Of a stretch of DNA of 64,000 nt, positions 46,540 to 57,986 are shown one piece after another. The stretch covers positions 558,001 to 622,000 of the forward strand of contig NZ_CP063808.1 in assembly GCF_018128905.1 (NCBI RefSeq), in the 5' to 3' direction. How positions within the stretch are numbered: position 1 is the stretch's first letter; every line of letters starts with the position of its first letter. The notes beneath the pieces were generated by a model, which saw nothing but the letters and a program-made list of their open reading frames with translations, had not been told where the DNA came from and did not search any database. The stretch comes from Streptomyces sp. A2-16 (GTDB lineage: Bacteria > Actinomycetota > Actinomycetes > Streptomycetales > Streptomycetaceae). A program made the translations under genes and the position numbers.

Positions 46540-48228
46540 ATGATGAGCAGCAGTCCGGAGACCTCGACCCGCACCACCGGCGCGCACCGGGCGCAACGGC
46601 AGGAGCGCGACCGCGGTGCGGCGCGCACGCTGGCACAGCGGCCGCCCGCGCGCTACGAGCCGTACCTGGACGGCCTGTTCACCTACTGCATGTCCGTGCT
46701 GTGCGACCACGACTCGGCGACCGCCGCCCTCGGCGACGTCCTCGCGCTCGCCGAGCGGCGCGGCGGCCCGGACGCGGCCGGTGACCGCAGGCCCTGGCTG
46801 TACGCGCTGGCCCGCTGGGCCTGTCTGCGCAAGCTGGCCGAGGCCAAGCAGAAACGTCAGGCCACACACGCGGCGGGACGCCACGGAGCCGCCCAGAAGC
46901 CGGCCGAACTCCCGGTCGCCGAGGACGTCCTGGAGGCGCGGCGCCGCGAACTCGCCCTGCTCGCCTGGCCGGAGGCGGCCGGCACCACCCCGGAGCAGCG
47001 CGAGGCGCTCGAACTCGCCGTGCGCCATCACCTCGCCGCCCACGAGGTCGCCGCCGTCCTCGGCATGGACCTCGCCGGCGCCCGGGAACTGCTCGCCTCC
47101 GCCGCCTGCGAGGTCGAGCGCACACGCGCGGCCCTCGCCGTCGTCGAGACCGGCGACTGTCCGGGTGTGGCGCGACTCACCGGCGACAACCAGTTCGTGC
47201 TGAGTTCCGCGTTGCGCCGCGAACTCGTCCGCCATGTCGACGACTGCCCGCGCTGCCGCCGCGGTGCCGAGCGGGCGATTCCGGGTCGCTGGCCCGGAGC
47301 CATGATCACGCCGGCCGAGCTGCCCGTGCTCGAAGCTCCGCGTGCGGCCCTGCACATGGCGCTGGCGCACCCGCCACGCGCGCGTGGCGCCGCCGTGCCC
47401 CGCTTCGACCGGCGCGGCTTCCCGATGGATCCCAAGGACCGGGCCGCCCGTCGTGACCGCCTCCGCTCGCGTGCCGTCACCACGACCGTCGTCGCCACCG
47501 TCGTCGCCGCCCCCGTGCTCGCCCTGTGGGCCGCCTACCGGGGCGGCCCCGGCGAGGGGGCCGACGGCCACCCCGCGAGCGCCAGCGAGGCGCACGGCCC
47601 CGACAGCCTGGACGGCGAGACCGCGAGCGGCGGCTACCAGAACGCCGGCAACGCGTCCGTCAAACCCGGCCCCCGCTTCACCAAGGACGGCCGGCCCGAC
47701 GTCTCCGTGGAGGTCGTCAGCGTGGCAGGGGCCGGCGGGAAGGGCGCCGGGCACCTGGACGTGGCCGCCGACAACAACGGCGACACCACCCTGGTCACCC
47801 TCACCGCGACCGGCGACGCCCCGGTCCGCTGGTCCGCCACCACGGGGGCCTCCTGGCTCTACCTGAGCCAGTCCTCGGGAACCCTGAAGCCCGGCGAGTC
47901 GCTGACGGTCAAGGTGTACGTCGACCACCTGCGCGAGCCGTCCGGTCCCTGGAGCGCGCGCGTGGCGATCTCACCGGCGGGCGCCGTCGTCACCATCCAG
48001 GGCTACGGCACGGCCCCCGCACCGTCCGGCCCCGGCACCCCCGGCAAGCCGACGACACCTCCGACCGCGCCGGGCCCCAGCCCCACGACCTCGGCGCCCA
48101 CCCCCAGCGACCCACCGTCCTCACCACCCACCCCCGACCCGACCCCGACCGACCCCACGCCGTCCACTCCACCGACCCAGACACCGTCACCGACGGCAAC
48201 CGAGGACCCGAGCCCGTCCTCGTCGTAG
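46540..48228 (+). CDS. Sigma-like/ZAS/transmembrane/BACON-domain fusion protein
   Basis: A 562-residue protein of unusual design. Residues about 40-108 resemble sigma region 2 (YEPYLDGLFTYCMSVLC, DRRPWLYALARWACLRKL); about 150-200 resemble region 4 (TPEQREALELAVRHHLAAHEVAAVLGM). HVDDCPRC at 232-239 is the H-x3-C-x2-C motif of zinc anti-sigma factors. About 313-332 is a transmembrane helix; about 385-490 is a BACON domain (WSATTGASWLYLSQSSGTL); the last 70 residues are Pro/Thr/Ser-rich. So a DNA-binding-like half is joined to an extracytoplasmic sensor. TACGGT lies six bases before the ATG. Confidence 0.82.
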   Translation: MMSSSPETSTRTTGAHRAQRQERDRGAARTLAQRPPARYEPYLDGLFTYCMSVLCDHDSATAALGDVLALAERRGGPDAAGDRRPWLYALARWACLRKLAEAKQKRQATHAAGRHGAAQKPAELPVAEDVLEARRRELALLAWPEAAGTTPEQREALELAVRHHLAAHEVAAVLGMDLAGARELLASAACEVERTRAALAVVETGDCPGVARLTGDNQFVLSSALRRELVRHVDDCPRCRRGAERAIPGRWPGAMITPAELPVLEAPRAALHMALAHPPRARGAAVPRFDRRGFPMDPKDRAARRDRLRSRAVTTTVVATVVAAPVLALWAAYRGGPGEGADGHPASASEAHGPDSLDGETASGGYQNAGNASVKPGPRFTKDGRPDVSVEVVSVAGAGGKGAGHLDVAADNNGDTTLVTLTATGDAPVRWSATTGASWLYLSQSSGTLKPGESLTVKVYVDHLREPSGPWSARVAISPAGAVVTIQGYGTAPAPSGPGTPGKPTTPPTAPGPSPTTSAPTPSDPPSSPPTPDPTPTDPTPSTPPTQTPSPTATEDPSPSSS

Positions 48229-48457
48229 GGGAGGGGCGGGGCGGGGAGGGCGAGCCGGATTCTGGCCATGGCTGGGGGTCCGTGGGCGGCCGGGGCGGTC
48301 AGGGAGGGGGCGGAAGGTGGGGGAGGTGTGCCGGGGCGAGAGGCGCGGGATGGGGCGCGGGGACGCCGCTATGCGGTGCGCTGTTCTGCGGGTCGCAGGG
48401 AGCCGGGGCACGCCGAGGAGTTCCTGTCCCACCTGGAGCGCGGGCGCGAGGGCCGAC

Positions 48458-48530
48458 GCGAGAGGTGCTGCCCTGCGGGTCGCGGGGCGCGGGGCGATGC
48501 GAGAGGTGCTGCCCTGCGGGTCGCGGGGCG
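48458..48530. repeat. Direct repeat in the 463-bp gap 48229-48691
   Basis: A 32-bp unit (key segment GAGAGGTGCTGCCCTGCGG) occurs at 48458-48489 and 48499-48530, 41 bp apart. The gap is purine-rich with many GCGGGG runs; no gene is evident. It looks like decayed or recombined spacer. Confidence 0.7.
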
Positions 48531-48691
48531 ATGCCCCTGCGGGGCGAGGGTGCGGGACGGAGCCGCAGGATCTCGGCCCCGCGGGGCGACGGGAGGGTGG
48601 CTCGTCCCAGACCTGCGGGGCGACAGGGGGGCGGCTCCCTGCGGGCGCCGCCCCCGACGCCGTGCCCAGGCGGGCGCCGCCCCCGCCGTGC

Positions 48692-49549
48692 TCAGTCCGT
48701 CGGATCCGCCGGGTGCGGTGCCAGCAGGGGCAGTTGGGAGGCCAGTCGCTCCTCGCAGAGTTCGACCAGGCGGTCGTAGCCCGCCTTGCCCATCAGCTCG
48801 ATCAGCTCGGGGCGGTAGGAGACGTAGACCGGGTCGCCGGCGCCGTGTGCCGAGGTCGCCGAGGTGCACCACCAGTGCAGGTCGTGACCGCCCGGACCCC
48901 AGCCGCGCCGGTCGTACTCGCCGATCGACACCTGCAGCACGCGCGTGTCGTCCGGCCGGTCGATCCAGTCGTACGTCCGCCGCACCGGCAGCTGCCAGCA
49001 GACGTCCGGCTTGGTCTCCAGCGGCTCGCGGCCCTCCCGCAGCGCCAGGATGTGCAGCGAGCAGCCCTGGCCGCCCGCGAAGCCCGGCCGGTTCTGGAAG
49101 ATGCAGGAGCCCTGGAAGGGGCGGGTCTGCCGGTCGCCGTCCTCGTCCTCGGAGACCCAGCCGTTCGCCGTGCCCTCGTCGTGGTGCTGCCAGATCTCCG
49201 GAGTGAGTCGCGCCACGTGCTCGGCGACCCGCTTCTCATCGTCCTCGTCGGAGAAGTGGGCACCCAGCGTGCAGCACCCGTCATCCGCGCGGCCCGCCTG
49301 GATGCCCTGGCAGCCGCTGCCGAAGATGCAGTTCCACCGAGAGGTCAGCCATGTCAGATCGCAGCGGAAGACCTGCTCGTCGTCCGCCGGATCCGGGAAC
49401 TCCACCCACGCGCGCGCGAAGTCGAGCCCCTTCTCGTCGGCCTTCAGGGCCTTCGTGGCCTTCCGAGACTGCTTCGGTGGCTTCGCCCGCGAAGGACCGT
49501 CGGCAGTTACGGCCGTTTTGTCGTCCTTCACCTTTTTCGTCTTTGGCAC
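48692..49549 (-). CDS. Cys-rich protein, possible metal-cluster binding
   Basis: A 285-residue protein I cannot assign to a known enzyme. After a basic, Lys-rich N-terminus (about 40 residues) come two Cys clusters: [13 protein letters not shown]...[15 protein letters not shown] and [17 protein letters not shown], then VCWQLP and WWCTS. These may bind zinc or an iron-sulfur cluster, resembling the YkgJ/UPF0153 style, but the spacing differs. The acidic [17 protein letters not shown] helix follows the first cluster. Convergent with the sigma-BACON gene and divergent from ppx. Confidence 0.8.
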   Translation of the reverse strand: MPKTKKVKDDKTAVTADGPSRAKPPKQSRKATKALKADEKGLDFARAWVEFPDPADDEQVFRCDLTWLTSRWNCIFGSGCQGIQAGRADDGCCTLGAHFSDEDDEKRVAEHVARLTPEIWQHHDEGTANGWVSEDEDGDRQTRPFQGSCIFQNRPGFAGGQGCSLHILALREGREPLETKPDVCWQLPVRRTYDWIDRPDDTRVLQVSIGEYDRRGWGPGGHDLHWWCTSATSAHGAGDPVYVSYRPELIELMGKAGYDRLVELCEERLASQLPLLAPHPADPTD

Positions 49550-49620
49550 GCGTCCAGGGTAAGTCGCCCGAGGCCCCTCCGGAGACAGCCGAACGCCCAG
49601 CTGGCAGTAGCGTTCCCTAC

Positions 49621-50562
49621 ATGAGACTCGGTGTCCTCGACGTGGGATCGAACACGGTGCATCTGCTGGTGGTGGACGCGCACCCCGGCGCCCGCCCTCT
49701 GCCCGCGCATTCGCACAAGGCGGAACTGCGCCTTGCCCAACTCCTCGACCAGGCCGGAGCGATCGGCCCCGAAGGTGTCGAGAAGCTGGTCTCGGTCGTC
49801 AAGGACGCTCTCCAGGCGGCCGAGGACAAGGGCGTCGAGGACCTGCTCCCCTTCGCCACCTCCGCCGTCCGCGAGGCCAGCAACGCCGACGACGTCCTCG
49901 CGCGCGTGCACGCCGAGACCGGCGTCGAGCTCCAGGTCCTCGCCGGCGCCGAGGAGGCCCGCCTCACCTTCCTCGCCGCCCGCCGCTGGTTCGGCTGGTC
50001 GGCGGGCAAGCTCCTGGTGCTCGACATCGGCGGCGGCTCCCTGGAGATCGCCTACGGCATCGACGAGGAACCGGACACGGCGGTCTCCCTGCCCCTGGGT
50101 GCGGGCCGCCTCACGGCCGGCTGGCTCCCCGGCGACCCCCCGGACCCGGACGCCGTCAGGGCCCTGCGACGGCACGCGCGCGCCCAGATCGCCCGCACGG
50201 TCGGCGAGTTCGCCCGCTTCGGCGCCCCCGACCACGTGGTCGCCACGTCCAAGACCTTCAAGCAGCTGGCCCGCCTGGCCGGCGCGGCCCGCTCCACCGA
50301 GGGCCTGTACGTACAGCGCGAACTCAAGCGCGAGTCCCTGGAGGCCTGGGTCCCGAAGCTGGCCGGCATGACGACGGACCAGCGCGCGGAGCTGCCGGGC
50401 GTGTCGGAGGGCCGGGCGGGGCAGCTCCTGGCGGGGGCGCTGGTGGCCGAGGGTGCCATGGATCTCTTCGGAGTGGAAAAGGTCGAGATATGCCCATGGG
50501 CGCTCAGGGAGGGCGTAATCCTGCGCCGACTTGACCACATGGGGTCCGTGCAGGGTCTCTAG
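49621..50562 (+). CDS. Exopolyphosphatase / pppGpp phosphohydrolase (Ppx/GppA)
   Basis: Hydrolyses polyphosphate or pppGpp. The 313 residues contain [17 protein letters not shown] (phosphate 1), [30 protein letters not shown] (phosphate 2) and [15 protein letters not shown]. It is the short actinobacterial form without the C-terminal domains of E. coli Ppx. TAGCGT lies seven bases before the ATG and there is no ribosome site, so leaderless. The substrate (polyphosphate versus pppGpp) cannot be told from sequence. Confidence 0.93.
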   Translation: MRLGVLDVGSNTVHLLVVDAHPGARPLPAHSHKAELRLAQLLDQAGAIGPEGVEKLVSVVKDALQAAEDKGVEDLLPFATSAVREASNADDVLARVHAETGVELQVLAGAEEARLTFLAARRWFGWSAGKLLVLDIGGGSLEIAYGIDEEPDTAVSLPLGAGRLTAGWLPGDPPDPDAVRALRRHARAQIARTVGEFARFGAPDHVVATSKTFKQLARLAGAARSTEGLYVQRELKRESLEAWVPKLAGMTTDQRAELPGVSEGRAGQLLAGALVAEGAMDLFGVEKVEICPWALREGVILRRLDHMGSVQGL

Positions 50563-50592
50563 GGGGCGCGGGGAACTGCGCCACCAGCCCCC
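50562..50592. repeat. Dispersed GC-rich hairpin element
   Basis: GGGGGCGCGGGGAACTGCG followed by CCACCAGCCCCC begins at the ppx stop. It can fold with GGGGG against CCCCC and GCGC within. I recall near-identical sequences in many Streptomyces intergenic regions, where they may terminate transcription; recollection only. Confidence 0.6.
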
Positions 50593-50678
50593 ACGTACCT
50601 GAACTCGCCCCGTGGCAAACACCACAACGGCGAATAGGCGTCCGGTCCCACCCCGCCGGACGCCGTAGGCTGACCGAC

Positions 50679-51503
50679 GTGGCAGAACCAGTCGTACGGA
50701 TCCCGGATGCGAAGGTCGCCCTCTCGACGGCTTCCGTCTACCCGGAGTCGACGGCGACGGCCTTCGAGATCGCCGCACGCCTCGGATACGACGGCGTCGA
50801 GGTCATGGTGTGGACCGACCCGGTCAGCCAGGACATCGAGGCCCTGCGCCGCCTCTCCGACTATCACGGCATCCCGATACTCGCCGTGCACGCCCCGTGC
50901 CTGCTCATCACGCAGCGGGTGTGGTCGACGGACCCCTGGGTCAAGCTCCAGCGGGCCCGGGCGGCGGCCGAGAAACTCGGCGCGAGCACCGTCGTCGTCC
51001 ACCCGCCGTTCCGCTGGCAGCGGCAGTACGCCCGCGACTTCGTCAGCGGGATCTGGCGCATGGCGAACGAGACGGACGTACGGTTCGCCGTCGAGAACAT
51101 GTACCCCTGGCGTTACCGCGACCGCGAGATGCTCGCCTACGCCCCCGACTGGGACGTCACCAAGGACGACTACCGGCACTTCACGATCGATCTCAGCCAT
51201 GCGGCGACCTCCCGGACCGACGCGATGGACATGGTCGACCGCATGGGAGACCGTCTCGGCCACGTCCATCTCGCCGACGGCAAGGGTTCCGCGAAGGACG
51301 AGCACCTCGTGCCGGGGCGCGGCACCCAGCCATGCGCCGAGCTCCTGGAGCGCCTTGCGGTGAGCGGCTTCGACGGCCATGTCGTCATCGAGGTCAACAC
51401 CCGCCGCGCGATGTCCGGCGCCGAACGCGAGGCCGATCTCGCCGAGGCCCTGGCCTTCACCCGCCTCCACCTGGCCTCCCCGGTGAAGGTGCCCCGACGA
51501 TGA
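50679..51503 (+). CDS. Sugar phosphate isomerase/epimerase-like TIM barrel
   Basis: A 274-residue protein of the AP-endonuclease-2/xylose-isomerase-like superfamily. Strand motifs with metal-ligand residues: [61 protein letters not shown] and VVIEVNTRR. These fit a divalent-metal barrel that isomerises a keto/aldo sugar or related compound. GTG start has TAGGCT seven bases upstream. Its stop overlaps the repeat-peptide gene as ATGA. Substrate unknown. Confidence 0.85.
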   Translation: MAEPVVRIPDAKVALSTASVYPESTATAFEIAARLGYDGVEVMVWTDPVSQDIEALRRLSDYHGIPILAVHAPCLLITQRVWSTDPWVKLQRARAAAEKLGASTVVVHPPFRWQRQYARDFVSGIWRMANETDVRFAVENMYPWRYRDREMLAYAPDWDVTKDDYRHFTIDLSHAATSRTDAMDMVDRMGDRLGHVHLADGKGSAKDEHLVPGRGTQPCAELLERLAVSGFDGHVVIEVNTRRAMSGAEREADLAEALAFTRLHLASPVKVPRR

Positions 51504-51715
51504 GGAACCGGGCGATGGTGCAGGTGCCTCCGATCATGAGCGGCAGCGCGATGGCGAGGGTGTCGGCGGCGGGCGGCCGGGCGATGGTGCAGGTGCCTTT
51601 GGCCATGACCAGCCGGGCGATCGTGAACGTGTTTCCGGCCATGACCAGCCGAGCGATGGTGAAGGTGCCCGCGGCAGTGGGCAGCCCGGCCGCGGTCAAG
51701 GTGTCCAGGCCGTGA
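51500..51715 (+). CDS. 71-residue protein built of six 12-residue repeats
   Basis: The frame begins ATG 51500, overlapping the isomerase stop (ATGA), and its TGA at 51713-51715 overlaps the GTG of the next TetR gene (GTGA). It reads [59 protein letters not shown] and [12 protein letters not shown]. Thus six units of 11-12 residues repeat [12 protein letters not shown]. The DNA is a 36-bp tandem repeat. No similar protein is recalled. Perfect nesting supports translation, but a purely regulatory repeat is possible. Confidence 0.55.
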   Translation: MRNRAMVQVPPIMSGSAMARVSAAGGRAMVQVPLAMTSRAIVNVFPAMTSRAMVKVPAAVGSPAAVKVSRP

Positions 51716-52344
51716 GTGAGGGCGCCCCGGCGAACGGCGACGTCACCGCCCGGAAGCGCGGCCGGCCCCGTCGTACGGAGTCGGACGCGGCCGGCACCCG
51801 CGACCGCATCCTCCTCGCGGCCCGTGAGGAGTTCTCCGAGCGGGGCTACGAGAAGACGTCCGTGCGCGGCATCGCCAAGGCCGCCGGGGTCGACCCGGCA
51901 CTGGTCCACCACTACTTCGGCACCAAGGAGCAGGTCTTCGAGGCGGCCGTGGAGGTCGCCGCGGCCCCCGCGCTGGGCGCGCGGGACGCTCTCGTCGAGG
52001 GCCCCCTGGAGGACGTGGGGGAGCGGTTGACCCGCTTCGTCTTCGGCGTCTGGGAGAACCCGGCGACGCGCATGCCGCTCCTGGCGATCGTCCGCTCCGC
52101 CGTCAACAACGAGACCGCGGCCACCGTCTTCCGCCGGCTCGTCGCCACCCAGCTGCTGCGCCGCATCGCCGACCGGCTGGAGCTGCCGGACGCCGAACTG
52201 CGTGCCGAGCTGGCCGCCGCGCAACTGGTCGGCACGGCCATGCTGCGCTACGTGATCAAGGTGGAGCCGCTGGCGTCGGTGGACATCGAACAGATCATCG
52301 CGCGGGTCGCGCCGGTGGTGCAGGGGCATCTGACGAAGCCGTGA
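51712..52344 (+). CDS. TetR-family regulator upstream of ilvD
   Basis: A 210-residue repressor. The helix-turn-helix is [48 protein letters not shown] in outline; the C-terminal domain (DUF1956-like or TetR_C) is helical. The N-terminal tail is Arg-rich. The GTG overlaps the preceding repeat ORF. It lies 101 bp before ilvD in the same direction; whether it controls ilvD is unknown. Confidence 0.93.
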   Translation: MSEGAPANGDVTARKRGRPRRTESDAAGTRDRILLAAREEFSERGYEKTSVRGIAKAAGVDPALVHHYFGTKEQVFEAAVEVAAAPALGARDALVEGPLEDVGERLTRFVFGVWENPATRMPLLAIVRSAVNNETAATVFRRLVATQLLRRIADRLELPDAELRAELAAAQLVGTAMLRYVIKVEPLASVDIEQIIARVAPVVQGHLTKP

Positions 52345-52445
52345 TCGCGAGACAGGCGTCCCGCATTCCGGACACCTCGTCCCGGCCCCTGGATGACCGG
52401 CGTACGCTCGATAGCAGCCCGAACTGTCTGAAGGAGCGAGCGACG

Positions 52446-54299
52446 ATGCCCGAGCTGAGGTCCCGCACAGTCACCCACGGCCGCAACATGGCGGGCGCCC
52501 GCGCCCTTATGCGTGCCTCCGGGGTACCGGGTGCGGACATCGGCCGTAAGCCGATCATCGCGGTCGCCAACTCCTTCACGGAGTTCGTGCCCGGCCACAC
52601 CCACCTCCAGCCGGTCGGCCGGATCGTCTCCGAGGCGATCGTCGCCGCCGGCGGCATCCCGCGCGAGTTCAACACCATCGCGGTCGACGACGGCATCGCG
52701 ATGGGCCACGGCGGCATGCTGTACTCCCTGCCCTCCCGCGACCTGATCGCGGACTCGGTCGAGTACATGGTCGAGGCCCACTGCGCCGACGCCCTGATCT
52801 GCATCTCCAACTGCGACAAGATCACCCCGGGCATGCTGAACGCCGCGCTGCGGCTCAACATCCCCACGGTCTTCGTCTCCGGCGGCCCGATGGAGTCCGG
52901 CCGCGCGACCCTCGTCGACGGCACGGTCCGCACCCTCGACCTGGTCGACGCGATGTCCGAGGCCGTGAACGAGAAGATCTCCGACGCGGACATGCTCCGT
53001 ATCGAGGAGAACGCCTGTCCGACCTGCGGCAGCTGTTCCGGCATGTTCACCGCCAACTCGATGAACTGCCTGACCGAGGCCATCGGCCTCTCGCTCCCCG
53101 GCAACGGCTCGGTCCTCGCCACGCACACGGCCCGCAAGCAGCTGTACGTCGACGCGGCCGAGACGGTGATGGACATCACCCGCCGCTACTACGAGCAGGA
53201 CGACGAGTCGGTCCTGCCGCGCAATGTCGCCACCTTCGCGGCCTTCGAGAACGCCATGGCACTCGACATCGCCATGGGCGGCTCCACCAACACGATCCTG
53301 CACCTGCTGGCCGCGGCCCAGGAGGCGGAGGTCCCCTTCGGCCTCCCCGAGATCGACGCGGTCTCCCGCCGTGTCCCCTGCCTCGCGAAGGTCGCCCCGA
53401 ACGTGGCGAAGAACCGCACGTACTACATGGAGGACGTGCACCGCGCGGGCGGCATCCCGGCCCTCCTCGGCGAACTGCACCGCGCGGGCCTGCTGAACGA
53501 GGACGTCCACTCGGTCCACAGCCCCTCCCTCGCGGACTGGCTCAAGACCTGGGACGTCCGCGGCGGCTCACCGTCCGCGAAGGCCGTGGAACTGTGGCAC
53601 GCGGCCCCCGGTTGCGTCCGCTCCGCCGAGGCCTTCTCCCAGTCCGAGCGCTGGGCGTCCCTGGACGAGGACGCCGCCGAGGGCTGCATCCGCAGCGCCG
53701 AGCACGCGTACTCCAAGGACGGCGGCCTCGCGGTCCTCAAGGGCAACCTCGCGGTCGACGGCTGTGTCGTGAAGACGGCCGGCGTCGACGAGTCGATCTG
53801 GACGTTCGAGGGCCCGGCGGTCGTCTGCGAGTCGCAGGAGGAGGCCGTGCAGAAGATCCTCACCCAGCAGGTCAAGGAGGGCGACGTCGTCGTCATCCGC
53901 TACGAGGGCCCCAAGGGCGGCCCCGGCATGCAGGAGATGCTCTACCCGACCTCGTACCTCAAGGGCCGCGGCCTCGGGAAGGCCTGCGCCCTGATCACCG
54001 ACGGCCGCTTCTCCGGCGGCACCTCCGGCCTGTCCATCGGCCACGCCTCCCCCGAGGCGGCAGCCGGCGGCACCATCGCCCTCGTCGAGGACGGCGACCG
54101 CATCCGCATCGACATCCCCGGCCGCTCGATCGAGCTCCTGGTCGACGACGCCGAGCTCGCGCGTCGCGAGGCGGCCCTGGACGGCGTGTACGCCCCGAAG
54201 AACCGCGAGCGCAAGGTCTCGGCGGCACTGCGGGCCTACGCGGCGATGGCCACCAGCGCCGACAAGGGCGCGGTGCGGGACGTGTCGAAGCTCGGCTGA
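52446..54299 (+). CDS. ilvD: Dihydroxy-acid dehydratase
   Basis: Iron-sulfur enzyme of valine, isoleucine and CoA-precursor synthesis. The 617 residues have the cluster cysteines in [13 protein letters not shown] and [19 protein letters not shown], the [19 protein letters not shown] block and [22 protein letters not shown] lies nine bases before ATG 52446. A hairpin follows. It is separate from other ilv genes, as in Streptomyces generally. Confidence 0.96.
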   Translation: MPELRSRTVTHGRNMAGARALMRASGVPGADIGRKPIIAVANSFTEFVPGHTHLQPVGRIVSEAIVAAGGIPREFNTIAVDDGIAMGHGGMLYSLPSRDLIADSVEYMVEAHCADALICISNCDKITPGMLNAALRLNIPTVFVSGGPMESGRATLVDGTVRTLDLVDAMSEAVNEKISDADMLRIEENACPTCGSCSGMFTANSMNCLTEAIGLSLPGNGSVLATHTARKQLYVDAAETVMDITRRYYEQDDESVLPRNVATFAAFENAMALDIAMGGSTNTILHLLAAAQEAEVPFGLPEIDAVSRRVPCLAKVAPNVAKNRTYYMEDVHRAGGIPALLGELHRAGLLNEDVHSVHSPSLADWLKTWDVRGGSPSAKAVELWHAAPGCVRSAEAFSQSERWASLDEDAAEGCIRSAEHAYSKDGGLAVLKGNLAVDGCVVKTAGVDESIWTFEGPAVVCESQEEAVQKILTQQVKEGDVVVIRYEGPKGGPGMQEMLYPTSYLKGRGLGKACALITDGRFSGGTSGLSIGHASPEAAAGGTIALVEDGDRIRIDIPGRSIELLVDDAELARREAALDGVYAPKNRERKVSAALRAYAAMATSADKGAVRDVSKLG

Positions 54300-54314
54300 C
54301 GCACCCGAACCCCG

Positions 54315-54340
54315 AGGGCCGCCTCTTCCGGGGCGGCCCT
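54315..54340 (+). terminator. Hairpin between ilvD and the convergent kinase
   Basis: AGGGCCGCC (54315-54323) pairs with GGCGGCCCT (54332-54340), loop of eight bases. It lies 16 bases past ilvD and 15 before the kinase stop, so it may serve both. Confidence 0.75.
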
Positions 54341-54354
54341 TCGCGTTGCCCCGA

Positions 54355-56457
<2,103 letters not shown>

Positions 56458-56639
56458 GGAACCACCCCCGTGCTGATCGTCCGCGCGCGCGACGCACGGA
56501 GCCTAGTCGATGAAGCGAACGGGACAGAGGCGGCTTGCTAGTCTCCGCGTGCGAGTTGCGTACATGTGTTTCATGGCGTGATTCAGGGGAATCAACGGGT
56601 CCCCATGGCAGTCATGGGGACCAACGGGGGAGGATTTTC

Positions 56640-56966
56640 ATGTCTGTTGACCGCATCGAAGAAGTCGAGAGCGGCGAGAGCAAGGCCGTCACGACGGCGG
56701 CTGCCGCGACCGCGGGAGTGCACTACTACTCGGTCGCACCGGGCTACCGCCTCAATGTCCGCCGCGGCCCCGGCACGCAGTACGGCATCGTCCGTGTCCT
56801 GCCCGAGGGCGCGCAGGTGGCGATCTTTTGCCAGACGCCGGGGACGTCGGTGGTCGGCCCGTACGGCACCTCGAACATCTGGGACAACATCGCCAACGGC
56901 GAGTTCGTCTCGGACGCCTACGTCCTCACCGGCAGCGACGGCTACGTCGCCTCGCGCTGCGGCTGA
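56640..56966 (+). CDS. SH3-domain protein without obvious signal peptide
   Basis: A 108-residue protein with an SH3b-like domain (VHYYSVAPGYRLNVRRGPGTQYGIVRVLPEGAQVAIFCQTPGT in outline; two Cys). The N-terminus (VDRIEEVESGESKAVTT) is charged, with no hydrophobic signal core, unlike its neighbour. GGAGGA lies near the ATG. If exported it would need an unusual route; otherwise it may act in the cytoplasm. It shares a 107-bp nearly identical DNA tract with the next gene. Confidence 0.82.
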   Translation: MSVDRIEEVESGESKAVTTAAAATAGVHYYSVAPGYRLNVRRGPGTQYGIVRVLPEGAQVAIFCQTPGTSVVGPYGTSNIWDNIANGEFVSDAYVLTGSDGYVASRCG

Positions 56967-57267
56967 CCTTCTCACCCACCCGAAGGGATCCAGCAGTGCC
57001 ATCCCTGAAACGCCGATCCGTCATGCTCGCGGGCCTCACCGGCGCACTCCTCATGGTGGGCGCCGCCACGGCCGAGGCCGCGACACTGCGGTACTACCCG
57101 GTGGCTCCCGGCTACCGGGTGAACGTCCGCAGCGGGCCCGGCACGTCGTACACGATCATTCGTGTCCTGCCCGAGGGCACGCAGGTGGCGATCTTTTGCC
57201 AGACGCCGGGGACGTCGGTGGTCGGCCCGTACGGCACCTCGAACATCTGGGACAACATCGCCAACGG
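56793..57267. repeat. Duplicated 107-bp tract shared by the two SH3 genes
   Basis: 56793-56899 and 57161-57267 match with one mismatch (56811/57179); the last 88 bp are identical, including the unusual CGATCTTTTGCCAG. The flanks differ. This suggests recent duplication or gene conversion of the domain core. Confidence 0.9.
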
Positions 57268-57334
57268 TCAGTACATCTCCGACGCGTACGTGAACACCGG
57301 CAGCGACGGTTACATAGCCGACCGCTGCTCCTGA
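56996..57334 (+). CDS. Secreted SH3-domain protein
   Basis: A 112-residue protein. Signal peptide residues about 1-29 (RRSVMLAGLTGALLMVGAATAEAA) precede an SH3b domain (LRYYPVAPGYRVNVRSGPGTSYTIIRVLPEGT) very like the upstream protein. GTG 56996 has AAGGGA nearby. It is probably exported and may bind cell-wall glycans; no catalytic domain is fused. Part of a tandem duplication. Confidence 0.88.
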   Translation: MPSLKRRSVMLAGLTGALLMVGAATAEAATLRYYPVAPGYRVNVRSGPGTSYTIIRVLPEGTQVAIFCQTPGTSVVGPYGTSNIWDNIANGQYISDAYVNTGSDGYIADRCS

Positions 57335-57378
57335 TCCCCGAAGGGAGCCCGCCCCCGCCCCGGAGCCATAATCGTCCC

Positions 57379-57891
57379 GTGAGCGACGAATCCGGCACCC
57401 AGGACATCCCCGCGGGCTCCCCCGAGGGCGGCGGCCCCCGCCCCGAACCGATCCGCTTCTTCGGCACGACCTGGGTGGACCACGGCACGGGCTACGCCCT
57501 CCGCCGCGCCGGCGCGGCCACCGGCTCGCTCGTCGCCGCCGTCGCCTCCTGCCTGATCCTCCGCTTCGCCTACGAAGGTCTCCAGATCGCCGACACCGGC
57601 AGCTTCGTGACCGTCCTGGTCATCGCGATGTTCGCGATCTGCAGCGCGCTGGCCTTCCGCAACACCTGGGACGGCTTCGGCAAGCGCCCCGACCCGGACC
57701 GCCAGGCCTCCCTCCGCGGCCTCCTGGCCATCGGGTTCGTCGGATCCCTCCTCGCGTACTTCTTCCGCTCCCTCACAGAGGCCCCGGGCGAGAAGCTGCA
57801 CCGACAGGAGTACGAGGAGGCGCTGCGCCGACACGAGAAGCGGGGCGCCCGCCGGACCGGAAACCCATCCAAGAAGAAGCGCCAACGCTGA
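57379..57891 (+). CDS. Membrane protein with about three spans, unknown function
   Basis: A 170-residue protein with hydrophobic segments at about 45-65, 80-97 and 115-130 and a charged Arg/Lys C-terminus (RRHEKRGARRTGNPSKKKRQR in outline). FFGTTWVDHGTGYALRRAG precedes the first span. CATAAT lies six bases before GTG 57379, suggesting a leaderless start. Not recognised further. Confidence 0.8.
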   Translation: MSDESGTQDIPAGSPEGGGPRPEPIRFFGTTWVDHGTGYALRRAGAATGSLVAAVASCLILRFAYEGLQIADTGSFVTVLVIAMFAICSALAFRNTWDGFGKRPDPDRQASLRGLLAIGFVGSLLAYFFRSLTEAPGEKLHRQEYEEALRRHEKRGARRTGNPSKKKRQR

Positions 57892-57986
57892 GCACCCCCC
57901 CGGGGCAGCCCCCTCGCGCCCCTCGATGCCCACCTCTCACCAAAAACTCACCGCCTCCTGACACCCACCCCGGCCACCATGGCCTC

